A stretch of 12,044 nt of DNA from Anaerolineae bacterium (GTDB lineage Bacteria > Chloroflexota > Anaerolineae > J102), in NCBI GenBank assembly GCA_026985975.1, contig JALSPL010000259.1, positions 1 to 12,044 on the forward strand, in the 5' to 3' direction. A program made the position numbers and the translations under genes. Every line of letters starts with the position of its first letter. The stretch's first letter is position 1. This document shows, piece after piece, positions 6,112-12,044 of this stretch. A model generated the notes under the pieces. That model was given only the letters and a program-made list of their open reading frames with translations. It ran no database searches and was not told the DNA's origin.

Positions 6112-7011
6112 ATGGCAAGTACAACTTATGAAGACCGCCCCAAAAATTTCATCGAACACCTGGCCTCGCACATGAGCTGGGGGAAATTCATCTTCGCCCT
6201 GGTGTTATTCTTTTTCCTGGCCTCGGTGCTGTTCCCCTTCTATTGGATGATCGCATCCTCCTTCAAGACCTATGCCGAAATCGGCGGACGCCATCCTGTT
6301 TATATTCCCAGCGCCCTGCGGTGGGACGCCTACCAGGAGTTGTTCAGCTATTGGAATTTCCAGCGCAACATCCTCAACAGCTTTCTGGTTGCGATTCCCA
6401 CATCGCTGATCGCCGTAGTGCTCTCCACCATGGGCGCTTACGCCTCTGCACGACTGAAATTCCGCGGCAAAAACATCATCCTCAACAGCATCCTCATCAT
6501 CTACCTCTTCCCGGGCATTCTCCTCATCATCCCTCTTTTCGCCATGCTGGCCAAAATTGGCGATGCCGTGGGTTTCGATGTACAGGACAATCTGGGCATT
6601 CTGGTCTTCACCTATCTGGCCCAAACCCTGCCTGTCGCACTCTACATGCTGGCAAATTACTTCCGCACCATCCCGGAAGAAATCGAACAGGCGGCGCTCA
6701 TCGATGGCTGCACGCGGTCGCAGGTCATTTGGAAGGTGACCCTGCCCCTTTCCATCCCGGCGTTGGTGTCGGTGGTGATCTACACGTTCATGATCGCATG
6801 GAATGAATTTCTTTACGCCCTGGTCTTTTTGAATGATCGCGACATGTTCACCATGCCCATCAAAATCAACACCATTTTCAACGATCCCACGCCCCGCCCG
6901 CATGTGGTCATGGCCGCGTCAACCATCATGACCATCCCCATCATCATCCTCTTTTTGGCCATGGAGAGATACCTCACCGAAGGTCTGGCCGCGGGCGGCG
7001 TCAAGGGCTGA
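6112..7011 (+). CDS. Sugar ABC transporter permease, MalG/UgpE type
   Basis: The 299-residue membrane protein has about six segments. The N-terminal segment (FIFALVLFFFLASVLFPFYWMIASSFK) with the FPFYWM...SFKT block is characteristic of MalG-type permeases. The EAA loop is at 192-214 (EQAALIDGCTRSQVIWKVTLPLS), with G199. The C-terminus ends in the typical ERYLTEGLAAGGVKG. The start at 6112 has AGGAGG at 6101-6106, overlapping the preceding stop (TGAGGAGG), so translation is tightly coupled to the first permease. It forms the translocation pore with its partner. No ATPase gene follows, so a shared MsmX/MalK-type ATPase from elsewhere is needed. Substrate unknown, probably the same as that of the linked enzymes. 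Confidence 0.93.
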   Translation: MASTTYEDRPKNFIEHLASHMSWGKFIFALVLFFFLASVLFPFYWMIASSFKTYAEIGGRHPVYIPSALRWDAYQELFSYWNFQRNILNSFLVAIPTSLIAVVLSTMGAYASARLKFRGKNIILNSILIIYLFPGILLIIPLFAMLAKIGDAVGFDVQDNLGILVFTYLAQTLPVALYMLANYFRTIPEEIEQAALIDGCTRSQVIWKVTLPLSIPALVSVVIYTFMIAWNEFLYALVFLNDRDMFTMPIKINTIFNDPTPRPHVVMAASTIMTIPIIILFLAMERYLTEGLAAGGVKG

Positions 7012-7238
7012 ATGATCCTCGCTCGGCGTCAGCCCAACGCGCCAGAGCAACATCTTCGCCACCGAATGCGGGGCGCGGCCACTCTCAGCGCCTCGCGCGC
7101 ATCATGCACGCGGGCGACGCGCGACACATCAAGCGCCGCGTTCGGAATCAAACCAGGAGCGGTGAGCAATTTTCGTCAGGGTGGCAGGTTGCAGGCTACC
7201 TGGCTCATTGGGGACGCCCCCAAATTACATTGGAAAAT
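7012..7238. other. 227-bp gap between transporter and glycosyltransferase genes
   Basis: I could not assign a real gene here. A 76-codon plus-strand frame fills the gap exactly: its ATG follows the permease stop (TGAATG at 7009-7014) and its TGA at 7240-7242 overlaps the ATGATG of the next gene. However, its product is Arg/Ala/Ser-rich, it has no Shine-Dalgarno sequence and it resembles nothing I recognise. On the minus strand a short frame reads LDVSRVARVHDAREALRVA, faintly like the C-terminal RVHDV end of dihydropteroate synthase, possibly a relic. A small hairpin, TTGGGG-ACGC-CCCCAA (7208-7223), lies just before the glycosyltransferase start. No clear promoter is visible. Confidence 0.4.
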
Positions 7239-8486
7239 ATGATGCGAATTGGATTCATCTCGACCCGCCTCAACGGCTCAGATGGCGTTTCACTGGAAGT
7301 GGGAAAATGGGTGACCGTGCTCCGACGCATGGGGCATGAGTGTTTTTTCTGCGCCGGCGAACTGGGCGGCTACGCTGCCGGCGGCGCGCTCATCCCCAAA
7401 CTCCACTTCCAGCATCAATCTATCATCGCCCTCTCGCAGCGCGCCTTCGGGCCACGTCGCGAAACTGAACCGGCCAAGCTGATCGAGCACATTTATGCCG
7501 TTGCTGATGACATTCGCCCGCCCTTGCGCGCCTTTATCCGCAAAAACAAGCTGGATATGATCATCGTAGAAAATGCGTTGGCTATCCCCATGAATCTTCC
7601 GCTGGGCGTCTGTCTCACCGGGCTCATCGCCGAACTAGGCATCCCCACCATCGCCCATGACCACGACTTCTATTGGGAAAGAGAACGCTATCAAACCAAC
7701 GCCATCCTCGATCTGCTGGACACAGCCTTTCCACCAGATCTGCCTGCTATTCACCATGTCACCATCAACTCCATCGCCCAGCGCCGTCTGAAATCTCGAC
7801 GCAACATCGATTCCACAGTCATCCCCAATGTCATGGATTACGATACGCCGCCGCCGGGCGTTGATGACTACAATCAGGATTTTCGCACGACGCTGGGAAT
7901 GGGCCCGGATGACCTGCTTGCGCTGCAACCCACCCGAGTCATCCAACGCAAAGGCATCGAGATGGCCATCGAACTGATGCAGCGCCTGAACATGCCTCAG
8001 GCGCATCTCTTCATCACCCACAGCGCCACCGACGAAGGCCTGGATTATTGGCATTGGCTACAACGAGAGGCCCGCCTGATGCGTGTGGATATGCAACTCA
8101 TTGATTATCTGGTGGAGACGCAGCGGCGCATGGAAAACGGGCACAAAATCTATAGCTTGTGGGACGCCTACATCCATGCAGACCTGATCACCTATCCTAG
8201 TTTGTATGAAGGCTTTGGCAACGCCTTGCTAGAGGCCATTTATTTCAAGAAACTTACCGTCGTAAACCGCTACCCGGTGTATAATGCAGATATCCGACCG
8301 CTAGGCTTCGAATTTGTAGAGCTGGATGGCTATGTCGATGACGCTGCGGTGAATCAAGTGACCGCGCTTCTGGCAGATTCTGACGAAATCCATCGTCGCT
8401 CTGAAAAAAATTACGAACTCGCCCGAACTCACTTCTCATTCCAGACCCTGGAAAGCAAACTAAACGATGTCCTCACCTCCTTTTGA
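7239..8486 (+). CDS. GT4-family glycosyltransferase, possibly mannosylglucosylglycerate-synthase-like
   Basis: The 415-residue protein has the GT-B fold of family GT4. The N-terminal Rossmann half opens with MMRIGFISTRLNGSDGVSLEVGKW, whose GSDGVSLE part is the glycine-rich acceptor-side loop. The AHDHDFYWERERY segment sits near its end. The C-terminal half starts at about residue 215-230 with a donor-side strand (LLALQPTRVIQRKGIEMAI) and contains the donor-binding E-x7-E motif EGFGNALLEA (E324, E332). No signal peptide or membrane segment is seen, so it is cytoplasmic. Two adjacent ATGs (7239, 7242) are equally possible starts, with only GGAAA upstream; the frame runs back to 7104 but without family-like sequence. 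I recall that GT4 synthases of mannosylglucosylglycerate share the DGVSLE opening, which would suit the phosphorylase next door. That substrate call is inference at low certainty; the GT4 call is firm. It ends 9 nt before the phosphorylase gene. Confidence 0.85.
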   Translation: MMRIGFISTRLNGSDGVSLEVGKWVTVLRRMGHECFFCAGELGGYAAGGALIPKLHFQHQSIIALSQRAFGPRRETEPAKLIEHIYAVADDIRPPLRAFIRKNKLDMIIVENALAIPMNLPLGVCLTGLIAELGIPTIAHDHDFYWERERYQTNAILDLLDTAFPPDLPAIHHVTINSIAQRRLKSRRNIDSTVIPNVMDYDTPPPGVDDYNQDFRTTLGMGPDDLLALQPTRVIQRKGIEMAIELMQRLNMPQAHLFITHSATDEGLDYWHWLQREARLMRVDMQLIDYLVETQRRMENGHKIYSLWDAYIHADLITYPSLYEGFGNALLEAIYFKKLTVVNRYPVYNADIRPLGFEFVELDGYVDDAAVNQVTALLADSDEIHRRSEKNYELARTHFSFQTLESKLNDVLTSF

Positions 8487-8495
8487 TCGCCCGTT

Positions 8496-10238
8496 ATGAT
8501 CTCACCGCAAGACCGCATCAGGCGCGGCTTGAATACCCTCTATGGCGCCGAGCAGGCCCGCGAGCTGGAAAAAAGCATCTCCCGCCGCCTGGACGCCTTC
8601 CGCACCCACTATCCTGAAAAATCGCGACAACACACGCCCCTGGCGCAGCTTCTCACCCAACGCGACGCCATTCTCATCACCTATGGCGATCAATTTCAAC
8701 AGCCGGGCCGGCCGCACCTGCGCACCCTGGCCAATTTTCTGGATCGGCATCTGCACGATGTGATGGATGGCGTGCACCTGCTGCCCTTTTTCCCTTATTC
8801 TTCGGACGACGGCTTTTCCGTCATCGATTACAAACAGGTGGATCCGGCCCTGGGCGATTGGAAGGATGTGGCCCGGCTGACTGAGCGGGGCTACCGTCTC
8901 ATGTTCGATGCGGTCATCAATCACATCTCGCGAGAGAGCGCCTGGTTCCAGGGGTTCGTGCGGGGCGAAGCGCCCTGGCGGGATTATTTCATCGTGGTCG
9001 ATCCAAATACGGACCTCTCGCAGGTGGTGCGGCCGCGGGCGTTGCCCCTGCTGACGCCCGTGCAGACAGCCGATGGCGTCAAACATGTGTGGACGACTTT
9101 CAGCGCCGATCAGATCGATCTCAACTACGCCAATCCGCAGGTGACGCTGGCCATCATCGACGTGCTGCTTTTCTATGTGGCGCAGGGGGCGCAGATCATC
9201 CGCCTGGACGCCATCGCCTATCTATGGAAAACCATCGGCGCGAGCTGCATTCATCTGCCCCAGACCCACGCCATGGTCAAGCTATGGCGCGCCATTCTGG
9301 ATGTAGTCGCCCCCGACATATTGCTCATCACCGAAACCAACGTCCCCCACAGGGAGAATATCAGCTATTTTGGCGACTATCTGCCCGAGACGGGCAAGAC
9401 TGATGAGGCGCAACTGGTTTACAACTTCACTCTGGCGCCGCTGACGCTGCACGCCCTGCTTTCGGGCGACGCCAGCAAGCTGTCGGAGTGGGCGGCGACG
9501 CTGGAGACCCCGACCGGCGCAACCTTTTTCAACTTCATCGCCTCGCACGATGGTTTCGGCGTGCGCCCGGCCGAGGGCATCCTCAGCAAGAATGAGATGC
9601 AGATGCTGGTAGACCGCACGCTGGCCCACGGCGGACAGGTGGGCTACAAGGCCAATCCCGACGGGTCCCGCAGCGTCTATGAACTCAACATCACCCTCTA
9701 CGACTTCCTCAACGACCCCGACCGGCCCGATCAGCCCACCGACGTGGCCCGATTCCTCGCTTCCCAAAGTATCCTGCTGAGCCTGGCGGGCGTGCCGGGC
9801 GTTTATGTGCACAGCCTGTTCGGCTCTCGCAACTGCCAGCGCTGCTATCAGGAAACAGGACGGGCGCGTTCCCTTAACCGCGAGAAGTTCGCCCGGACCG
9901 ACATCGAAGCCCGGCTGGCGGATAAAGCGAGTCACCAGGCCCAGGTCTTTGCCGGCTACCGGCGCATGTTGGCGGTGCGGCGGCAGCACGCGGCCTTCCA
10001 TCCTTTCGGCAAACAAAAAATCATGGATCTGGCCCCAGCCGTGTTCGCCGCGCTTCGCACTTCCCCCTCGGGCGATGAGCAGATTCTGTGCCTGACCAAC
10101 GTTGGCGCACAGCCTTCAGCCTTCATCCTGCCCCCGGGCAAGTGGCAAAATCTGCTCAGCGGCGGAAACCGCTCGGGTGAAATGACGCTGGCGGGCTATG
10201 AGACCATGTGGTTGCAGGCGGAGAGGGTAAGTTGGTAA
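8496..10238 (+). CDS. GH13 subfamily 18 sugar phosphorylase (sucrose-phosphorylase-like; likely glucosylglycerate phosphorylase)
   Basis: The 580-residue enzyme has the TIM-barrel fold of alpha-amylase family GH13. Visible landmarks are DGVHLLPFFPYSSDDGFSV, MFDAVINHIS and the catalytic triad: nucleophile D238 in IIRLDAIAY, acid/base E280 in LLITETNVPH, and transition-state stabiliser D352 in FIASHDGFGVRPAEG. The NVPHRENISYFG and GVPGVYVHSLFGSRN segments belong to subfamily 18, whose members split alpha-glucosides with phosphate to give glucose 1-phosphate. It is clearly longer than classical sucrose phosphorylases (about 500 residues) and closer to E. coli YcjM (about 560), a glucosylglycerate phosphorylase. 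Together with the LacI/ABC neighbourhood this favours glucosylglycerate or a similar glycoside over sucrose, but the acceptor is unproven. It has no signal peptide and is cytoplasmic. The start at 8496 lacks a good Shine-Dalgarno sequence and is 9 nt from the preceding stop, consistent with coupling. Confidence 0.9.
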   Translation: MISPQDRIRRGLNTLYGAEQARELEKSISRRLDAFRTHYPEKSRQHTPLAQLLTQRDAILITYGDQFQQPGRPHLRTLANFLDRHLHDVMDGVHLLPFFPYSSDDGFSVIDYKQVDPALGDWKDVARLTERGYRLMFDAVINHISRESAWFQGFVRGEAPWRDYFIVVDPNTDLSQVVRPRALPLLTPVQTADGVKHVWTTFSADQIDLNYANPQVTLAIIDVLLFYVAQGAQIIRLDAIAYLWKTIGASCIHLPQTHAMVKLWRAILDVVAPDILLITETNVPHRENISYFGDYLPETGKTDEAQLVYNFTLAPLTLHALLSGDASKLSEWAATLETPTGATFFNFIASHDGFGVRPAEGILSKNEMQMLVDRTLAHGGQVGYKANPDGSRSVYELNITLYDFLNDPDRPDQPTDVARFLASQSILLSLAGVPGVYVHSLFGSRNCQRCYQETGRARSLNREKFARTDIEARLADKASHQAQVFAGYRRMLAVRRQHAAFHPFGKQKIMDLAPAVFAALRTSPSGDEQILCLTNVGAQPSAFILPPGKWQNLLSGGNRSGEMTLAGYETMWLQAERVSW

Positions 10239-10290
10239 AATAAAAAGCGAAAAAAGCCTCAATCTTCTCCCTCTCATTCAGCGAGGCGTT

Positions 10291-11034
10291 ATGAGTATGC
10301 AGGAATTGCAAAAAATCAAAGGCATCGGGCCCAAATACGCCAGGATCCTTTCCGCCGCCGGCATTAACACGCTGGACGATCTGGCGGGCAGCAGCCCCGA
10401 ACAGCTACAAAAGATCATCCGGGCCAAAGGGGGCCTGGCCCGCTACGACGACTGGATTCAACAAGCGCGCGATCTGATCTCGATGCAGGCGGAAACGTCG
10501 ACGACCGGCGCAGCCGTCACAGACGCCGAGAAAACGGCGGAACGGGAGGCTATTCATGCCGATCTCAAAGATCTGGTGAAAGAGTTGAACGAGCTGGCCG
10601 CACAATTGAAACAAATCGAACCGCACTTCCAGCCGCCATCTTACACGCCCCGGCGCATGAAGGCGGTGCTGACCGAAAATCTGGATCGTTTCACGCCCGA
10701 AACCATCAAAAGCTTGCAAGAAAGCCTGGACGGGACGAGCATCGAGGATTTCAAGGACATCGAAACCTGGAAAGGCGTCTGGTTCACCCTTAACTATCTC
10801 ATCAAGCTGGAAGCAACCGAACGCGGCAGCGCCCTGACCGAGCGTCTGGCCCGCCTGCCCGGCGTCGGCACCCTGGCCGATCTCAAGGAAATGCTGCAAG
10901 ATACGCCGCCCGAAGAGTTCCTTAATCCCGAAACCTGGAAAGGCGTCTGGTTCGTCATCAACTATGAGATGCGAGATGTCGCCGGCAGTCTCAAAAAACG
11001 TCTTTTGCACCAGCCGCACCAGGAAGACGTCTGA
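10291..11034 (+). CDS. Helix-hairpin-helix protein with duplicated WKGVWF module, function unknown
   Basis: The 247-residue soluble protein has three visible parts. Residues 4-63 form a helix-hairpin-helix domain (LQKIKGIGPKYARILSAAGINTLDDLAG), of the kind that binds DNA backbone non-specifically or mediates protein contacts. Residues about 78-110 are charged and heptad-like (HADLKDLVKELNELAAQLKQIE), probably a coiled coil. Residues about 128-240 hold two copies of a module ending in ETWKGVWF followed by an NY helix (E158-F165 and E214-F221), 56 residues apart. A third GVGT hairpin-like turn (LPGVGTLADL) sits between them. I do not recognise a named family for the whole protein. GAGG at 10283-10286 precedes two possible ATGs, 10291 and 10297, by 4 and 10 nt. 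It follows the phosphorylase gene by 52 bp and may be cotranscribed, but its role need not be related. It converges on the flippase gene, with 10 bp between. Confidence 0.75.
   Translation: MSMQELQKIKGIGPKYARILSAAGINTLDDLAGSSPEQLQKIIRAKGGLARYDDWIQQARDLISMQAETSTTGAAVTDAEKTAEREAIHADLKDLVKELNELAAQLKQIEPHFQPPSYTPRRMKAVLTENLDRFTPETIKSLQESLDGTSIEDFKDIETWKGVWFTLNYLIKLEATERGSALTERLARLPGVGTLADLKEMLQDTPPEEFLNPETWKGVWFVINYEMRDVAGSLKKRLLHQPHQEDV
10761..10785 (+). repeat. First copy of an exact 25-bp intragenic repeat
   Basis: These 25 bases, coding ETWKGVWF, recur without mismatch at 10929-10953, 168 bp (56 codons) downstream, in the same frame of the helix-hairpin-helix gene. The surrounding codons of the two modules have diverged, so the exact core is notable. 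Confidence 0.9.
10929..10953 (+). repeat. Second copy of an exact 25-bp intragenic repeat
   Basis: Identical to 10761-10785 and in the same reading frame. Both copies are followed by an Asn-Tyr pair after a few differing residues. Confidence 0.9.
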
Positions 11035-11044
11035 ACCTGAGGGA

Positions 11045-12044
11045 TCATGAAGCGATGAGCCGTTTGAATCTGCGGGTCAACGCCGCAATCATCATCCGGT
11101 CATCATCATTCCAGCCCATCATCAAAAGACAGGCAGCGTAAATAAGCCCAACCACCGCAGAGGCGGCAACCAGCTCCAGGATATTCTCGACAGGCAGCCA
11201 GCGAGACCACAGCCATCCCGCCAGCAAAGCTGGAACCGCCGCCGCGAACGGGCGCAAGGTGTAACAATCGTAGGGATGGATGCCCAAAAGATATCGAACT
11301 TCGACCAGATTGACGAAATTCACCAAAACCATGCTGAGCATGCCCGCCACCGCAGCCCCGGTAATGCCGAAGAAACGGATCAACAGGAAATCCAGCGTCA
11401 GCGCCACGGTCAGCGTCAGAAAAGAATTGAACATCACCAGGCCCGAATGGCCCGACATGAGCAGCATGATGCCCACGGCCCCGGTGCTGAAATTGACCAG
11501 CGCGCCGATGCTGAGAATACGCAGCGCCAGCGCGCCCGAGGCGAAATCCTTGCCAAACAGGCCGATGAGTTGATGCGGATAAAGCATCTGCACCAGAAAG
11601 ATGGGCATGGCCGCGAGAATCACCCAACGAGTCACCAGCTTGAACAGCGCGCTCAACTCAGCCATCTGGCCGCGATGATGCAAATCGGCGATGACCGGGG
11701 CGAAGATGGCGTTGAAAGCCGTTAGCACGATCAGGGTCAACCCGGCCAGGCGCAGGGCAGCGGTGTAAATGCCGGAAGAGTTGGCCTGATTGAAAATCCC
11801 CAGCACCATGATCTCGGTGCGGCCGTTGAGATACACCAGCACGCTGGAAAGAAGCAGGGGCAGAGAATAACGCATGAGCTCGGAAAGCAACCCCGGCTCC
11901 CACCTGACCTGACGCGTGATTTTGCTGGCCAGCCGCCACAGAAAATAGACCGACAGCGCGCCGCCCAAGATCTGGGCCGTGACAAAACCCAGGGTGGGGG
12001 CCAGGGCGCCGACGCCCAGAACGAGAAGGAACGCCAGTGTGGCC
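11045..12044 (-). CDS. Polysaccharide/lipid flippase of the Wzx/MATE superfamily, N-terminus outside window
   Basis: The frame runs on the minus strand from the right edge to the TGA at 11047-11045, giving about 332 residues of C-terminal sequence. It is highly hydrophobic, with roughly nine or ten membrane segments. The stretch LSELMRYSLPLLLSSVLVYLNGRTEIMVLGIFNQANSSGIYTAALRLAG is typical of the middle repeat of oligosaccharide flippases (MOP superfamily). LFGKDFASGALALRILSIGALVNFSTG and FFGITGAAVAGMLSMVLVNFVNLVEVRYLLGIHPY match the C-terminal polysaccharide-synthesis flippase domain. Such proteins move lipid-linked glycans across the cytoplasmic membrane. No stop or start is seen before the right edge; the TTG at 11968 is internal. 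It converges on the helix-hairpin-helix gene and is probably part of a cell-surface glycan cluster lying to the right. Confidence 0.88.
   Translation of the reverse strand, partial: ATLAFLLVLGVGALAPTLGFVTAQILGGALSVYFLWRLASKITRQVRWEPGLLSELMRYSLPLLLSSVLVYLNGRTEIMVLGIFNQANSSGIYTAALRLAGLTLIVLTAFNAIFAPVIADLHHRGQMAELSALFKLVTRWVILAAMPIFLVQMLYPHQLIGLFGKDFASGALALRILSIGALVNFSTGAVGIMLLMSGHSGLVMFNSFLTLTVALTLDFLLIRFFGITGAAVAGMLSMVLVNFVNLVEVRYLLGIHPYDCYTLRPFAAAVPALLAGWLWSRWLPVENILELVAASAVVGLIYAACLLMMGWNDDDRMMIAALTRRFKRLIAS

Noticed and set aside
9282..10016. A 244-codon frame antisense to the phosphorylase gene
   Set aside because: Its product has no recognisable domain, and the sense strand carries all GH13 catalytic motifs. 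It is a GC-bias shadow.
10239..10290. Terminator or promoter between the phosphorylase and helix-hairpin-helix genes
   Set aside because: The stretch is A-rich, then pyrimidine-rich, with no paired stem before a T-run and no convincing -35/-10 pair.
11276..11725. A 149-codon plus-strand frame opposite the flippase gene
   Set aside because: It is Gln/His/Arg-rich with no domain, a typical shadow of a hydrophobic membrane protein read on the other strand.

Overview
The window looks like a chromosomal stretch from a moderately GC-rich Chloroflexota bacterium, probably of the Anaerolineae/Caldilineae type. The main pointer is the solute-binding lipoprotein, which carries the Val/Glu/Lys/Thr-rich linker after its lipobox cysteine that I associate with that phylum. 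The lineage call is inference from protein style only; there is no rRNA or marker gene here. I saw no CRISPR array and no tRNA or rRNA gene.

Layout. (1) 1-738: the C-terminal effector-binding part of a LysR-type regulator whose DNA-binding half lies off the left edge. (2) 739-962: a gap between converging genes that holds an 89-bp palindromic repeat built from CGCAGAT/ATCTGCG units. (3) 963-2177, minus strand: an MFS permease resembling the MFSD4/NaGLT1-type sugar carriers. (4) 2178-2502: a divergent control region. It contains a 124-bp non-coding element with 16-bp terminal inverted repeats, flanked by a 7-bp direct repeat and carrying a strong central palindrome. This lies 10 bp upstream of a consensus sigma-70 promoter with two CCAAAACGTTTTGG operators. 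(5) 2503-10238, plus strand: a LacI-family regulator, a sugar-binding lipoprotein, two MalF/MalG-type permeases, a GT4 glycosyltransferase, and a GH13 subfamily 18 (sucrose-phosphorylase-like) sugar phosphorylase. (6) 10291-11034: a helix-hairpin-helix protein of unknown role with an internal duplicated module. (7) 11045 to the right edge, minus strand: a polysaccharide flippase, partial at its N-terminus.

How the genes may work together. The LacI protein probably represses its own promoter and, by read-through, the downstream transport and metabolism genes. The transporter takes up a small glycoside, and its ATPase must be supplied from elsewhere. The GH13_18 enzyme phosphorolyses an alpha-glucoside to glucose 1-phosphate. 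The combination of LacI regulator, binding protein, two permeases and GH13_18 phosphorylase recalls the E. coli ycj cluster, where YcjM is a glucosylglycerate phosphorylase. The neighbouring GT4 enzyme resembles what I recall of mannosylglucosylglycerate synthases. The working hypothesis is therefore a glucosylglycerate-type compatible-solute or glycoside system. The substrate is inferred, not demonstrated.

The most noteworthy non-coding observations are the MITE-like element, the autoregulatory operator pair overlapping the promoter, and the hairpin between the binding-protein gene and the first permease gene.
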